A stretch of DNA of 42,222 bases from Chloroflexota bacterium (GCA_005880695.1 VBGR01000001.1:1-42222), one strand, 5' to 3'. Counted from the stretch's first letter, positions 23,262-32,815 are shown. The notes: generated by a model from the letters alone, not told the origin. Numbers and translations are program-made.

Positions 23262-24296
23262 GCCCGACAGGATCCCCGACGGCAAGTTCTGGACCGCCGT
23301 GATGGATCCGTATGCCATGCGCCCGAAGTGGTCCGCCATGGTCGACGCCCGCAGCGGCGAGATGGCGCCGAAGGTGGCTCCGTAAACGAGCACGAAGAGC
23401 ACCGGGTTGCCGGTCAGGAGAATGGCAACCGCCGCGCCCTGGAGGGCGGTGCAAAGAGCCAGCAGCCCCTGGGGTCCGACGCGGTCGCTGAGCAGGTTGA
23501 AGAGGAATCGGCCCGGCAAGCTCGCCACTCCGATCAGACCGAAGACGCCGGCTGCCAGCACCGGGTTGTAGCCCCGGCCGATCAAGAAGGGCACGGTGTG
23601 GACCAGGAGGACGGCGTAGGCGAGCGCGCTCAGCGCGTTGGAGGCGGTGAGCAGCCAGAAGGGCGGCCGGCGCAAAGCCTCCCCCAGCGCCGATCCGGTT
23701 GCCGGGCCCGCGCCCGCCGGCGCCTGGCGGACGAGGAGCGCGTGGAGAGGGAGGGCGATGAGCAGTACGGTCGCCGCCAGGACCTCGAGAGCGTCGCGCC
23801 AACCCAGGTGCGCCACCAGCCAGCCGGCCAGCGGGACGTAGAGCGGCGAGGAGAGCCCGCCGATGACAGTCAGCAGCGCCAGGGCGGCGCCGCGGCGCTG
23901 CTGGAACCAGTTGGCCACCACTGTGAAGGTGACCGGATAGAGCGTGAGAGCCATGGCCGTGCCCAGGCCGCCCGACCAGAGGAGGTAGAGCTGCCAGAGC
24001 TCGTGGATCCGGGCGAGGCCGAGGAGCGAGAAGGCGGCCAGCAGGGAGCCGGCCGTCATCGGCCAGCGGGCGCCGCTGTGATCGACCAGCCGCCCGACCG
24101 GCACGCCGAGCACGCCCCAGACGATCAGGCCAAGCGAGAAGGCGCCCGAGATTTGCGCGCGGGACCAGCCGAGATCGTGCTGGATCGGGACCACCAGCAC
24201 GCCGAACAGGTACTGCGTGACCCCGTAGGAGACAATCGTTGTCACGCCGAGGCCCGCAACCAGGATCCAGCGCTCGCCCGGCGCCTTCAGCAACAT
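23100..24296 (-). CDS. Major facilitator superfamily transporter
   Basis: A 398-residue carrier with twelve hydrophobic segments in two sets of six. The loop between helices 2 and 3 (VGRLVDHSGARWPM) and its counterpart in the second half (RFLFNLLSDRVGPQGLL) are typical of MFS proteins, of the monocarboxylate/oxalate-formate antiporter style (SYGVTQYLFGVLVVPI at the first helix). The substrate is probably an organic acid. The ATG start at 24296 shares the CATG palindrome with the ATG of the divergent FAD oxidase gene. Confidence 0.84.
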   Translation of the reverse strand: MLLKAPGERWILVAGLGVTTIVSYGVTQYLFGVLVVPIQHDLGWSRAQISGAFSLGLIVWGVLGVPVGRLVDHSGARWPMTAGSLLAAFSLLGLARIHELWQLYLLWSGGLGTAMALTLYPVTFTVVANWFQQRRGAALALLTVIGGLSSPLYVPLAGWLVAHLGWRDALEVLAATVLLIALPLHALLVRQAPAGAGPATGSALGEALRRPPFWLLTASNALSALAYAVLLVHTVPFLIGRGYNPVLAAGVFGLIGVASLPGRFLFNLLSDRVGPQGLLALCTALQGAAVAILLTGNPVLFVLVYGATFGAISPLRASTMADHFGRMAYGSITAVQNLPSGILSGLGPFLAGYLYDRLGGYNLAFELTAGAFLASSVLIYLTPRSDQQERQPESLQDQ

Positions 24297-25857
24297 GCGA
24301 CAGCGCAAATTCTGGGGCTGGGGCTACGAGGACGAGGACCTCGACGTGGCCGCGCGCGAGGGACTCCGCGTCTTCCTTGCCGACCGCTTCGGAGTCGACC
24401 CGATGCCCGTCACCCCGCCGCCGGCGCTCGCCGAGGTCGAGCTGCCGAAGCCTCGGCTGCGACCGCCCTCTCGCCTGGCCGAGATCTGCAGCCAGGACAA
24501 ACGGGAGCGCGCCTCGCATGCACATGGGATGTCCTATCGCGACGTGGTCCGCGCCTACCGCCGCGACTTTTCCAACCCGCCCGACTGGGTCGCCCTGCCG
24601 CGCACCGAAGAAGACATCGAGCGGCTGCTGGACTGGTGCGCCGGCGCCGGCATGGTGGCGATCCCCTTCGGCGGCGGCACGAGTGTGGTGGGCGGCGTCG
24701 AGCCGCCGCCGGACCGCCCCACGGTGAGCCTCGACCTCCGGCATTTCGGCCGTGTGCTCGAGGTGGACCGCGCCTCCCGAGCCGCCTTGATCGAGGGCGG
24801 GGCCAGCGGTCCGGCGCTGGAAGAGCAGCTCAAGCCGCACGGCCTGACGCTGCGTCATTTCCCGCAGTCGTTCGAATTCGCGACGCTCGGCGGGATGATC
24901 GCGACCCGGTCGGGCGGTCACTTCGCCACTCTCTACACGCACATCGACGACTTCGTCGAAGCGCTCCGCGTCGTGACGCCCGCCGGGGTGGTCGAGACGC
25001 GGCGCCTCCCCGGGTCCGGCGCCGGCCCGCAGCCCGAGCGGCTTTTCCTGGGCTCGGAAGGCACGCTCGGCGTCATCACCCGCGCCTGGATGCGGCTCCA
25101 GGACCGCCCGCGTTTCAGAAGCCGGCTGGCCGCCCACTTCAGTCGCTTCGAGGACGCGTTGGGCGCCTGCCGGACGATCTCGCAAGCAGGCCTCTATCCG
25201 GCGAACTGCCGGCTCCTGGATCCCAACGAGGCCCTTTACAACGGCGCCGGCGACGGCACACAGACCATTCTTCTGGTCGCCTTCGAAAGCGCCGATCACC
25301 CGGTTGACGCCTGGGCCACTCGGGCGACCGAGATCTGCGGCGACCACCATGGCGAGGTGCCGCCGGGCCACGAAGGCGCCGGCGAGACCTGGCGCGACGC
25401 CTTCATCAAGATGCCCTACCGCCGGGACGCGCTGGCCGGGATGGGGGTGCTCAGCGAGACTTTCGAGACCGCCGTCACCTGGGACCGTTTCGAGAGCTTC
25501 AACCAGGAGGTCCTGGCCGCCACAAGCGCCGCCATGGCCGACGCTGGCGCCGGCCGGGGCTGGATCTCGCTCCGATTCACGCACGTCTACCCCGACGGCC
25601 CCGCGCCTTACTACTCGGTGATGGGGCCGGCCCGGCGGGGCCAGGAGCTGGAGCAGTGGCAGGCGATCAAGACCGCCGCCGCGGATGCCATCAGCAAGGG
25701 CGGCGGCACGATCACCCATCACCACGCGGTCGGCCGCGACCACCGTCCGTGGTACGACCGCGAACGCCCGCCCCTCTTCGCCCAGGCGCTCCGCGCCGCC
25801 AAGCAGAAGCTGGATCCGAGCGGCATCCTCAACCCGGGAGTCCTGCTCGACCCCTAA
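24295..25857 (+). CDS. FAD-linked oxidase (alkyl-DHAP synthase / glycolate oxidase GlcD type)
   Basis: A 520-residue flavoprotein. Residues about 100-280 are the PCMH-type FAD domain (VAIPFGGGTSVVGGV, RHFPQSFEFATLGGMIATRSGG, LFLGSEGTLGVIT), and the rest is the substrate-binding domain ending in KLDPSGILNPG. The N-terminal FWGWG resembles the start of bacterial alkyldihydroxyacetone-phosphate synthase-like proteins, and HHHAVGRDHRPWY in the C-terminal part is the His-rich active-site loop of that group. It could make an ether-lipid precursor or oxidise a 2-hydroxy acid. The adjacent MFS carrier may import the substrate. No Shine-Dalgarno precedes the ATG. Confidence 0.85.
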   Translation: MRQRKFWGWGYEDEDLDVAAREGLRVFLADRFGVDPMPVTPPPALAEVELPKPRLRPPSRLAEICSQDKRERASHAHGMSYRDVVRAYRRDFSNPPDWVALPRTEEDIERLLDWCAGAGMVAIPFGGGTSVVGGVEPPPDRPTVSLDLRHFGRVLEVDRASRAALIEGGASGPALEEQLKPHGLTLRHFPQSFEFATLGGMIATRSGGHFATLYTHIDDFVEALRVVTPAGVVETRRLPGSGAGPQPERLFLGSEGTLGVITRAWMRLQDRPRFRSRLAAHFSRFEDALGACRTISQAGLYPANCRLLDPNEALYNGAGDGTQTILLVAFESADHPVDAWATRATEICGDHHGEVPPGHEGAGETWRDAFIKMPYRRDALAGMGVLSETFETAVTWDRFESFNQEVLAATSAAMADAGAGRGWISLRFTHVYPDGPAPYYSVMGPARRGQELEQWQAIKTAAADAISKGGGTITHHHAVGRDHRPWYDRERPPLFAQALRAAKQKLDPSGILNPGVLLDP

Positions 25858-25991
25858 ATCGGCAGCCCTTCGCTGCTAGCGGTACTGCCACCTTTCCCGC
25901 AGCGGCCGTGTCCGGATGTGGGCGGCCTTTAACACGAGTTCACCAACCCAGCCTCGAATCTCTCCTCGCCCCTTCGATTCTTCCGCGTCGG

Positions 25992-26729
25992 GTGCGAACC
26001 AAGTTCCTCTCTCTCACCGCGTCGGCGCTTGCCGCCCTGCTCATGGCCGCGCCCCAGGTCTCGACCGCCCAGGCAGCCGGGGTGTTGGTCTCGGGCGCCG
26101 GCGGCACGGACATCTCCTGGCCCCAGTGCGGCCGCGACAACCCCGAGGGCTACGCCTTCGTCGTCGTCGGCGTCACCGGTGGCCGCCCTTACACCGGCAA
26201 CCCCTGCTTCGCCGACCAGTACGGCTGGGCGGCCGGCAACAAAGGCCGGGCGACCGAGGTCTACGTCAACCTGGACTTCGGGATGAACCCGGAGGGGCCG
26301 CTTTCCTGCATGGATGGCGAGGATTTCTGTCAGGCCTACAACTACGGCTACGACGCCGCCGCGGCCGCTTACACATACGCGGCGCGAGTGACCAACGGCG
26401 CGACCTTCCTGCAGCAGGTCTGGTGGCTGGACGTGGAGACGGAAAACAGCTGGTCCGACAACGTCGACCTCAACAGCTTCGTGATCCAGGGCGCTATCGA
26501 CTTCCTGCAGCGGACCGAGGGAGTCACCGCGGGCGTCTATTCGACCAGCCACATGTGGGAGCTGATCGCCGGCAGCTACGCGCCGACCGGCATCCCCAAC
26601 TGGGTCGCCGGGGCCGGCGGCACCGACGACTATGGCAAGTGCGGAGCCTCGCTCTGGCCCGGCGGCCAGGTCTGGGCGTTCCAGTACCTCAACTTCGACC
26701 TCGACCTGGACCAGAACACAGCCTGCTGA
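25992..26729 (+). CDS. Secreted GH25-like protein of unknown activity
   Basis: A 245-residue protein beginning at a GTG with a clear Sec signal peptide (RTKFLSLTASALAALLMAA, cleavage after AQA near residue 28). The mature part starts with GGTDISWPQCG, contains VWWLDVETENSWS, where the D-x-E matches the catalytic pattern of GH25 muramidases, and ends in a WAFQYLN strand. Several cysteines (in PQCG, NPCF, LSCM, DFCQ, GKCG, NTAC) suggest disulfides. The DxE placement and order of strands suggest a GH25-like TIM barrel; a hydrolase on peptidoglycan or another glycan is likely but unproven. Between 25858 and 25992 I see no gene and no clear promoter. Confidence 0.7.
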   Translation: MRTKFLSLTASALAALLMAAPQVSTAQAAGVLVSGAGGTDISWPQCGRDNPEGYAFVVVGVTGGRPYTGNPCFADQYGWAAGNKGRATEVYVNLDFGMNPEGPLSCMDGEDFCQAYNYGYDAAAAAYTYAARVTNGATFLQQVWWLDVETENSWSDNVDLNSFVIQGAIDFLQRTEGVTAGVYSTSHMWELIAGSYAPTGIPNWVAGAGGTDDYGKCGASLWPGGQVWAFQYLNFDLDLDQNTAC

Positions 26730-26780
26730 ACGCGTAGCGCGGGCCCTCCAGGGCCGAGAACCGCGGCTCGAGGCGAGCCC

Positions 26781-26786
26781 TAATCT
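26781..26786 (+). promoter_or_regulatory. Candidate -10 box TAATCT (leaderless)
   Basis: TAATCT ends 7 nt before the ATG of the hydroxylase-like gene at 26794. There is no Shine-Dalgarno sequence. No convincing -35. Confidence 0.5.
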
Positions 26787-26793
26787 TTGGCCG

Positions 26794-28527
26794 ATGCAGA
26801 TCGCCGTCGTGGGCGGTGGCCCGGCCGGGCTCTACTTCGCGATGCTGGCCAAGCGAGCCGACCCACGGCACCAGGTGACCGTCTACGAGCGCAACCGGGC
26901 CGACGACACCTTCGGCTTTGGCGTCGTCTTCTCGGAGCGGACGATGGAGTACCTGGGTGAGCAGGACGCGGGGACACACGCCGAGATCCACGCCGCCGCC
27001 AACTCCTGGGACCCGATCGAGGTTCGCGTCCACGACCGCGTTCTGCGCTGCGGCGGCATCGGCTTCTGGGCCATCTCGCGCAAGCGGCTGCTCGGCATCC
27101 TGCAGAGGGGAGCCGCCGGCGAGGGCGTCGAGCTGCGGTTCGAGACCGAGGTACGCGACCTCGAGCAGCTCGGACAACCTGACCTGGTAGCCATCGCCGA
27201 TGGCGTCAACAGCGCCACCCGGACCCAGCTCGCCGAGCACTTCAGGCCGCGCGTGGAGACCGGCCGCACCATGTTCGCCTGGTACGGCGCGGCCCTCCGC
27301 TACCCGTCCTTCACCTTCCTCTTCGAGGAGAACCAGGACGGCCGCTTCTGCGCCCACATCTACCCCTACGAAGAGGACCTCAGCACCTTCATCGTCGAAA
27401 CGGACCCGGAATCCTGGCGCCGGGCCGGCCTCGAGTCCGGTGACGGCCTGGAGTACTTCCAGCGCCTCTTCGCCAAGCACCTGGAAGGCCGCGCGCTGCT
27501 GGCCAACAACTCCAAGTGGGCCAGCTTCCGGACGCTGCGCAACCGGACCTGGCACTGGCGCAACTGCGTCCTCATGGGGGACGCGGCGCACACCGCCCAC
27601 TTCTCGGTGGGATCCGGAACCAAGATGGCGATGGAGGACGCGATCTCCCTGGCTCACGCCGTACGCGTCCACGGAGACGACCTCCCCGCCGCGTTCAGCG
27701 CCTACGAAGCCGACCGCCGGCCGCGCGTCGAGCACATCCAGCGCTCGGCCCAGCCGAGCCAGCGCTGGTATGAGCAGTTCCGCCACTACTGGGGCTTTCC
27801 GGCCGAGCGCTTCGTCTTCCACTTCCTGACGCGGAGCAACTACGACTACGCGCAGCTGAAGGAACGGGACGCGGGCTTCATCCAGCGGGTCGAGGAGGCA
27901 CTCTCGGAGGAGCTCATCGACCTCGAGGCGAAGATCGTGCGGCCCGAGCGGCCGCTCCTGCACCTGACCGACCGCGTGGCTCGTGACCTCGACCGGGCCG
28001 GCATGGACCAGGTGCGCGACGACTTTGCCGGACAAGCGCGCGGTGGCGCCGCCACGGGACAGAAGACTCTCCTGCTGGAGTTCGGCCGCGGCCACCTCCT
28101 GGCGAGGTTCTTCTCGCCGCTCAGCAACCGTCGCAGCGACGAATATGGCGGCTCTCTGGAGAACCGGCTCCGCTTCCCGCTCGAGGTCCTGGACGCCGTG
28201 CGGGCGGCGTTTCCGGGCGAGCTCTGGGTGGCGATGTCGGCCAGCGACTGGGCGCCGGGCGGGTTCACCGACGACGACTCGCTGGAGGTGGCACGGGCGC
28301 TCCGCGCCCACGGCTGCGACCTGGTCGTGGTTCGCAGCGGCCATGCCACGCCGGACTGCATCCCCGTTTACGGGCGCTGCTTCAACGCCCAGTTCAGCGA
28401 CCGCATCCTGAACGAGGCCGGCGTCCCGGCGGCTTTGACCGGTGGGATCCTGAGCCTGGACGACGTGAAGAACGTGCTCCTGGCGGGCCGTGCAACGAGC
28501 GTTTTCCTGGACGCGGGCTACAAATGA
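26794..28527 (+). CDS. Salicylyl-CoA 5-hydroxylase-like flavoprotein with collapsed OYE domain
   Basis: A 577-residue protein. Residues 1-390 are a complete class A flavin monooxygenase: GGGPAGLYFA at the N-terminus, the VAIADGVNSATR region, and MGDAAHTAHFSVGSGTKMAMEDA at the second FAD motif. This matches the N-terminal half of bifunctional salicylyl-CoA 5-hydroxylase/oxidoreductases (SdgC type, about 770 residues), which convert salicylyl-CoA to gentisyl-CoA. The C-terminal half should be an Old Yellow Enzyme barrel, but its first part (FMN site, about 170 residues) is absent. The remainder is degenerate: the usual ELHxAHGYLL reads as EFGRGHLL, and the last 20-odd residues are missing. SPLSNRRSDEYGGSLENR remains. 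The hydroxylase half may still work. Confidence 0.78.
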   Translation: MQIAVVGGGPAGLYFAMLAKRADPRHQVTVYERNRADDTFGFGVVFSERTMEYLGEQDAGTHAEIHAAANSWDPIEVRVHDRVLRCGGIGFWAISRKRLLGILQRGAAGEGVELRFETEVRDLEQLGQPDLVAIADGVNSATRTQLAEHFRPRVETGRTMFAWYGAALRYPSFTFLFEENQDGRFCAHIYPYEEDLSTFIVETDPESWRRAGLESGDGLEYFQRLFAKHLEGRALLANNSKWASFRTLRNRTWHWRNCVLMGDAAHTAHFSVGSGTKMAMEDAISLAHAVRVHGDDLPAAFSAYEADRRPRVEHIQRSAQPSQRWYEQFRHYWGFPAERFVFHFLTRSNYDYAQLKERDAGFIQRVEEALSEELIDLEAKIVRPERPLLHLTDRVARDLDRAGMDQVRDDFAGQARGGAATGQKTLLLEFGRGHLLARFFSPLSNRRSDEYGGSLENRLRFPLEVLDAVRAAFPGELWVAMSASDWAPGGFTDDDSLEVARALRAHGCDLVVVRSGHATPDCIPVYGRCFNAQFSDRILNEAGVPAALTGGILSLDDVKNVLLAGRATSVFLDAGYK

Positions 28528-28600
28528 CGAAGACCTTCGAGATCAGCCCGCTCGGTGCCTACTCGCTGGAGGAGAGCGCCGAATTCATCGGCGCGCTCTC
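28524..28600 (+). pseudogene. N-terminal stub of a HhH-GPD DNA glycosylase-like gene
   Basis: An ATG overlapping the stop of the previous gene (ATGA) starts about 25 codons, MTKTFEISPLGAYSLEESAE and onward, that resemble the start of AlkA-like 3-methyladenine glycosylases. After about 28600 the frame turns into Arg/Ala-rich sequence without resemblance to that family, and then reads antisense through the FAA-hydrolase gene. From 28601 to 28724 I see no gene; the stretch is a little less GC-rich and unlike its neighbours. A short identity makes this a tentative call. Confidence 0.35.
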
Positions 28601-28724
28601 GAAGGACGCGTCGACACCGACTCGTTGCGGGCTCAACCGGAAGCGGAGGCGCTTAAACGCACGGTTGGGCGCAAAGACGCGAAATTCGCAGCGGAATTGC
28701 GCATGTGTGGCGCCAAACGTGCTG

Positions 28725-29552
28725 TTAGCCGTCCTCCGGGGCGCAGAGGTTGACGCATTCACCGACGCCTTCGACGGCCGTCCGAACGGTCTGGCCGGGC
28801 TTCAGGAAGATCTGTGGTTTGCGCCACTGTCCCACGCCGGAGGGCGTGCCCGTCGCAAACAGGTCCCCTGGCTCGAGGCTGATGAACCCGGAGGCGTAGG
28901 CGGCGATCTCGGCTGGCGTGAAGACCATGTCGGCGGTCGTCGAGTCTTGCATCAGCTGGCCGTCCACCTCGCAGGTCAGGCGCAGGTTCGAAGCGTCGAC
29001 TTCGTCGGCGGTGATGAGCCAGGGCCCGACCGGCGTCGAGCGCTCGAAGGCCTTGCCTTGCATCCACTGAGAGCTGCGCTCGAGCTGCCAATCGCGCATA
29101 GAGACGTCGTTCAGGACCGTGTAGCCGGCGATCGCGGCCTGGGCCTGGCTGGTGGACGCGTGGCGCAGCAGGCGGCCGATGTAGAAGGCGAGCTCGACCT
29201 CCCAGTCGACCTTTTCCGAGTTGCGTGGCAGCACGATCGGGTCGCGCGGACCGATCAGCGAGCGTGCGAATTTGTTGAAGAGCGTCGGATGCTTCGGGAG
29301 CTCCGCGTTCTGCTCGCGCAGGTGGGCCTCGTAGTTTTGGCCCATGCAGATGATCTTCGGCGGGTTCGGGACCGGCGTTGTCAGGTCGGCGTCAGCCAGC
29401 GGAAAGGACTGGCCGGTAGCGCCCCGGACCTGCTCCAGCGCGCCCGCGGCGAGGATCGCGCCGACATCGGGGAAGTCGAGCTCGATTATCCGGTCGCCCT
29501 CGACCCGGCCGGCCCGGGTGCCGCCTGCTGTCCGCACCGTTACCAATCGCAT
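28725..29552 (-). CDS. Fumarylacetoacetate hydrolase-family protein
   Basis: A 275-residue enzyme of the FAH fold. It has PPKIICMGQNYEAHLRE at the start of the catalytic domain, the metal-binding WEVELAFYIG, DVSMRDWQLERS, KAFERSTPVGPWL with the usual lysine, and LFATGTPSGVG near the end. Members cleave C-C bonds in acylpyruvates such as fumarylpyruvate, the last step of the gentisate pathway. That would fit the salicylyl-CoA hydroxylase homologue next door, but the exact substrate is inferred. ATG start two bases after the stop of livF, so it is the last gene of the importer operon. Confidence 0.88.
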   Translation of the reverse strand: MRLVTVRTAGGTRAGRVEGDRIIELDFPDVGAILAAGALEQVRGATGQSFPLADADLTTPVPNPPKIICMGQNYEAHLREQNAELPKHPTLFNKFARSLIGPRDPIVLPRNSEKVDWEVELAFYIGRLLRHASTSQAQAAIAGYTVLNDVSMRDWQLERSSQWMQGKAFERSTPVGPWLITADEVDASNLRLTCEVDGQLMQDSTTADMVFTPAEIAAYASGFISLEPGDLFATGTPSGVGQWRKPQIFLKPGQTVRTAVEGVGECVNLCAPEDG

Positions 29553-29554
29553 CC

Positions 29555-30232
<678 letters not shown>

Positions 30233-30242
30233 CAGCAGCCGG

Positions 30243-30944
30243 TCAGGAGCGGCCGAGGTAGACCTCCTGGACGCGCGGGTCGGCCCGCACCTCGGCCGGC
30301 GTCCCGTCGGCGATCCTGACGCCGTGGTCGAGCACCGTGATCCGCTCGGCGATCGCGAAGACGGCGTCGATGTCGTGCTCGACGATCACGAGGGTCACCG
30401 AGCGTGGCAGGTCCCGCAGCCGCGCGAGCGCCGCCTGGCGCTCGGCGCCCGAGAGGCCGGCCATCGGTTCATCGAGCAGCAGCAGCCTGGGTTCGCAGGC
30501 AAGAGCCAGCTCGATCTCCAGGGCCCGCTGCTCGCCGTGGCCGAGACTCACGGCCGGACGCTCGGCGACCGCGGAGAGGCCGGCCGCGGCCAGGCGATCA
30601 GGCACCGCGCGGCGGCGGCCGCCCAGGGCACCCCGGCGGACCGCCAGCTCCAGGTTCTCGCTCACGCTGAGCCTCGGGAAAAGGGCCGAACGCTGAAAGG
30701 TGCGGCCGACGCTCATGCGGGCGCGCCTCCAGGTGGGCAGGGACGTCACGTCCCGGCCGTCGAGCAGGACCGAGCCCGAGGCTGGCCGGAGCTCACCCGC
30801 GATGACGTTGAAAAGCGTCGTCTTGCCGGCGCCGTTGGGCCCGATCAGGGCCCGCCGCTCACCGCTCTGTACGTCGAGGCTGACCGAGGCGAGCGCGGCC
30901 AGGGCTCCAAAGCGCACCGAGATCTGCCGGGCCTCGAGCCTCAT
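30243..30944 (-). CDS. livG: Branched-chain-amino-acid-type ABC importer ATPase LivG
   Basis: A 233-residue ATPase. Walker A is LIGPNGAGKTTLFN, followed by the GRTFQRSALFPRLSVSENL insertion typical of LivG. The signature reads VSLGHGEQRALEI, where LivG usually has LSYGQQR, and Walker B is LLLLDEPMAGLS. The ATG overlaps the TGA of livM. A longer frame upstream is antisense-free but simply out-of-frame livM and is not real. It forms the ATPase dimer with LivF. Confidence 0.92.
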   Translation of the reverse strand: MRLEARQISVRFGALAALASVSLDVQSGERRALIGPNGAGKTTLFNVIAGELRPASGSVLLDGRDVTSLPTWRRARMSVGRTFQRSALFPRLSVSENLELAVRRGALGGRRRAVPDRLAAAGLSAVAERPAVSLGHGEQRALEIELALACEPRLLLLDEPMAGLSGAERQAALARLRDLPRSVTLVIVEHDIDAVFAIAERITVLDHGVRIADGTPAEVRADPRVQEVYLGRS

Positions 30945-31906
30945 CGCCTGAGCCAGCCCAGGCGGCCGAGGCTGATGAGCCCGCCTGGCAGGAAGAGGAC
31001 CACCGCGATGAAGACGGCGCCGAGCAGCAGCTGCCAGTGCTCGGTGTAGGAGGAGATCACGAGCTGGACGATGGTGACGAAGAAGGCGCCCAGCACCGCC
31101 CCCAGCAGGCTTCGCGTGCCGCCCACGATGACCGCGATCAGGACCAGGCCGGAGGTATGCCAGTAAAGCTGGCTGGGGTTGGCGTAGCCGTTGTAAAGCG
31201 CCGTAGTGGCGCCGGCCAGGCCGGCGAAGGCCGCCGCGATGACGAAGGCGGCCAAGCGGTAGCGGTAGGTCGGATAGCCGAGAGCGCGCATCCGTCCCTC
31301 GTTCTCCCGGATGCCCTCCAGGGCGCGGCCGAAGGGTGAGCGCGTGATCGCGGTGAGGCCGGCGAAAGCAAGCACGGCGACGGTGAGCGCGACCACGTAG
31401 AAGGGTCCCGCCGTCCGCAGCGCCGGCCAGACGTTCTGGCCCTGCTCCTGGAGCCAGTCGGGCACCGCCTGGGGGATCCCGCTCATGCCCTCGGTCCCAC
31501 CCGTGAAGCTGGTCCACTGGAAGGCCAGGCCCCAGACCATCTGGGCGAAAGCCAGCGTCAGCATCAGGAAGTAGATCCCCCGCGCGCGCACCGCCAGTGC
31601 GCCAATGGGCAGCGCCGCGATGACGCCCGCCGCCATGCCCGCCGCCAGGAACGCAAGCAGGCCTCCGCCGGTCAGCTGGGGGAAGAGCTTGCCGCAGGCA
31701 TACGCCCCCATCCCGTAGAAGGCGGCGTGGCCGAAGGACGGCATCCCGCCGAAGCCGAGGAGCAGGTCCAGGGACATGGCGAAGACGGCCAGGATCAGAG
31801 CCTGGATGGCGACCGATACCCAGTAGCGCGACGGTGTCCAGAAGGGCAATGAGATGAGCACCGCGAGCAGCACGGCCGGCATCGCCCAGCGCCGCGCGGT
31901 CGTCAC
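30941..31906 (-). CDS. livM: Branched-chain-amino-acid-type ABC importer permease LivM
   Basis: A 321-residue permease with about eight to ten hydrophobic segments. Family marks: MSLDLLLGFGGMPSFGHAAF after the second helix and SPFGRALEGIRENEGRMRALG, the cytoplasmic ATPase-coupling loop of LivM. GTG start at 31906, overlapping the stop of livH by four bases. Forms the channel with LivH. Confidence 0.9.
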   Translation of the reverse strand: MTTARRWAMPAVLLAVLISLPFWTPSRYWVSVAIQALILAVFAMSLDLLLGFGGMPSFGHAAFYGMGAYACGKLFPQLTGGGLLAFLAAGMAAGVIAALPIGALAVRARGIYFLMLTLAFAQMVWGLAFQWTSFTGGTEGMSGIPQAVPDWLQEQGQNVWPALRTAGPFYVVALTVAVLAFAGLTAITRSPFGRALEGIRENEGRMRALGYPTYRYRLAAFVIAAAFAGLAGATTALYNGYANPSQLYWHTSGLVLIAVIVGGTRSLLGAVLGAFFVTIVQLVISSYTEHWQLLLGAVFIAVVLFLPGGLISLGRLGWLRR

Positions 31907-32739
31907 GTGCGGATGCCGAAGAGGCCTCGCGGCCGGAGGACAAGGACCGCCGCCATCAGCGCGAAGACTATGGCGATCGAGAACTCCTGGAGGTAGAAGG
32001 TCCCGAACGAGTAGGCGAGGCCGATCAGGAGCGAGCCGGCCAGCGCGCCCTCGATCGAGCCCAGCCCGCCCAGCACCACGACGACCAGGGCCAGGATGAG
32101 GACGTTGTCGTCCATCGCCGGGTGGATGGCCACGAAGGGCGCGGCCACAACCCCGCCCAGTCCGGCTAGGGCGGCGCCGAAGGCGAAGGTCAGCGTGAAG
32201 ACCAGCCCCAGGTCGATGCCGAGCAGCCCGACCATCTCCTTGTCGCTGACGCCCGCACGCAGCACGGCGCCGACCTTGAGCAGCCGCCACCCGACGAGGA
32301 GCGCAGCGCCGACTAGCAGCGACACGCCCAGGATGAAGACGTCGTATTTCGTGAAGTTGGCGCCGGCTACGTGAAAGGCGCCGCCCAGCCCGGGTGGCGG
32401 CGCGATGCCGTAGGTCCGAGGCCCGAACCAGGAGCGGACCAGGTCGACGAAGACCAGGGTGAATCCGAAGCTCAGGAGCACCTGCGCCAGGTGGCCGCGC
32501 TGGTAGAGGCGGCGGAAAAGGACGAGCTCCATGACGGCTCCGATCAACCCCACGGTGAGCGGCCCGAGCAGCAGCGCCAGCCAGAAGCTGCCCGTCCGGG
32601 AAACGACCGCGAAGGCCGCGTAGGCGCCCAGCATGTAAAACGACCCGTGGGCCAGGTTCAGGACGTCCATGACGCCGAAGATCACCGAGAGACCGGCCGC
32701 CAGCAGAAAGACGAGGCCGGCGAAGACCAGCCCGTTCAC
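31903..32739 (-). CDS. livH: Branched-chain-amino-acid-type ABC importer permease LivH
   Basis: A 278-residue permease with about eight hydrophobic segments. The N-terminal LSVIFGVMDVLNLAHGSFYMLGAY is the hallmark of LivH, and VLRAGVSDKEMVGLLGIDL is the cytoplasmic coupling loop. The GTG at 32739 is the first usual start after an in-frame TGA; a few residues more upstream resemble the family but no start codon serves them. It follows the binding-protein gene after 76 bp containing a hairpin. Confidence 0.9.
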   Translation of the reverse strand: MNGLVFAGLVFLLAAGLSVIFGVMDVLNLAHGSFYMLGAYAAFAVVSRTGSFWLALLLGPLTVGLIGAVMELVLFRRLYQRGHLAQVLLSFGFTLVFVDLVRSWFGPRTYGIAPPPGLGGAFHVAGANFTKYDVFILGVSLLVGAALLVGWRLLKVGAVLRAGVSDKEMVGLLGIDLGLVFTLTFAFGAALAGLGGVVAAPFVAIHPAMDDNVLILALVVVVLGGLGSIEGALAGSLLIGLAYSFGTFYLQEFSIAIVFALMAAVLVLRPRGLFGIRT

Positions 32740-32792
32740 CGTGACCTGGAAGAGGATCCCGATGGCGCGGAGAAGGTTACTTGGGCGTCACA

Positions 32793-32814
32793 GCCGGGCG
32801 GGACGAATCCCGGC
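32793..32814 (-). promoter_or_regulatory. Intercistronic hairpin between binding protein and LivH genes
   Basis: GCCGGG (32793-32798) and CCCGGC (32809-32814) form a 6-bp stem; an alternative inner stem CGGGA/TCCCG encloses a UUCG loop in the minus-strand RNA. It begins 1 nt after the binding-protein stop codon. Such hairpins between a binding-protein gene and its permeases often protect the upstream mRNA or reduce downstream transcription. No T run follows, so it is probably partial. Confidence 0.45.
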
Positions 32815-32815
32815 C

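Noticed and set aside
22726-25743. A minus-strand open frame of about 1000 codons
   Set aside because: It is antisense to, or out of frame with, the GT87-like, MFS and FAD oxidase genes, is rich in Arg/Gly/Pro/His and has no domain. Long spurious frames are expected at this GC content.
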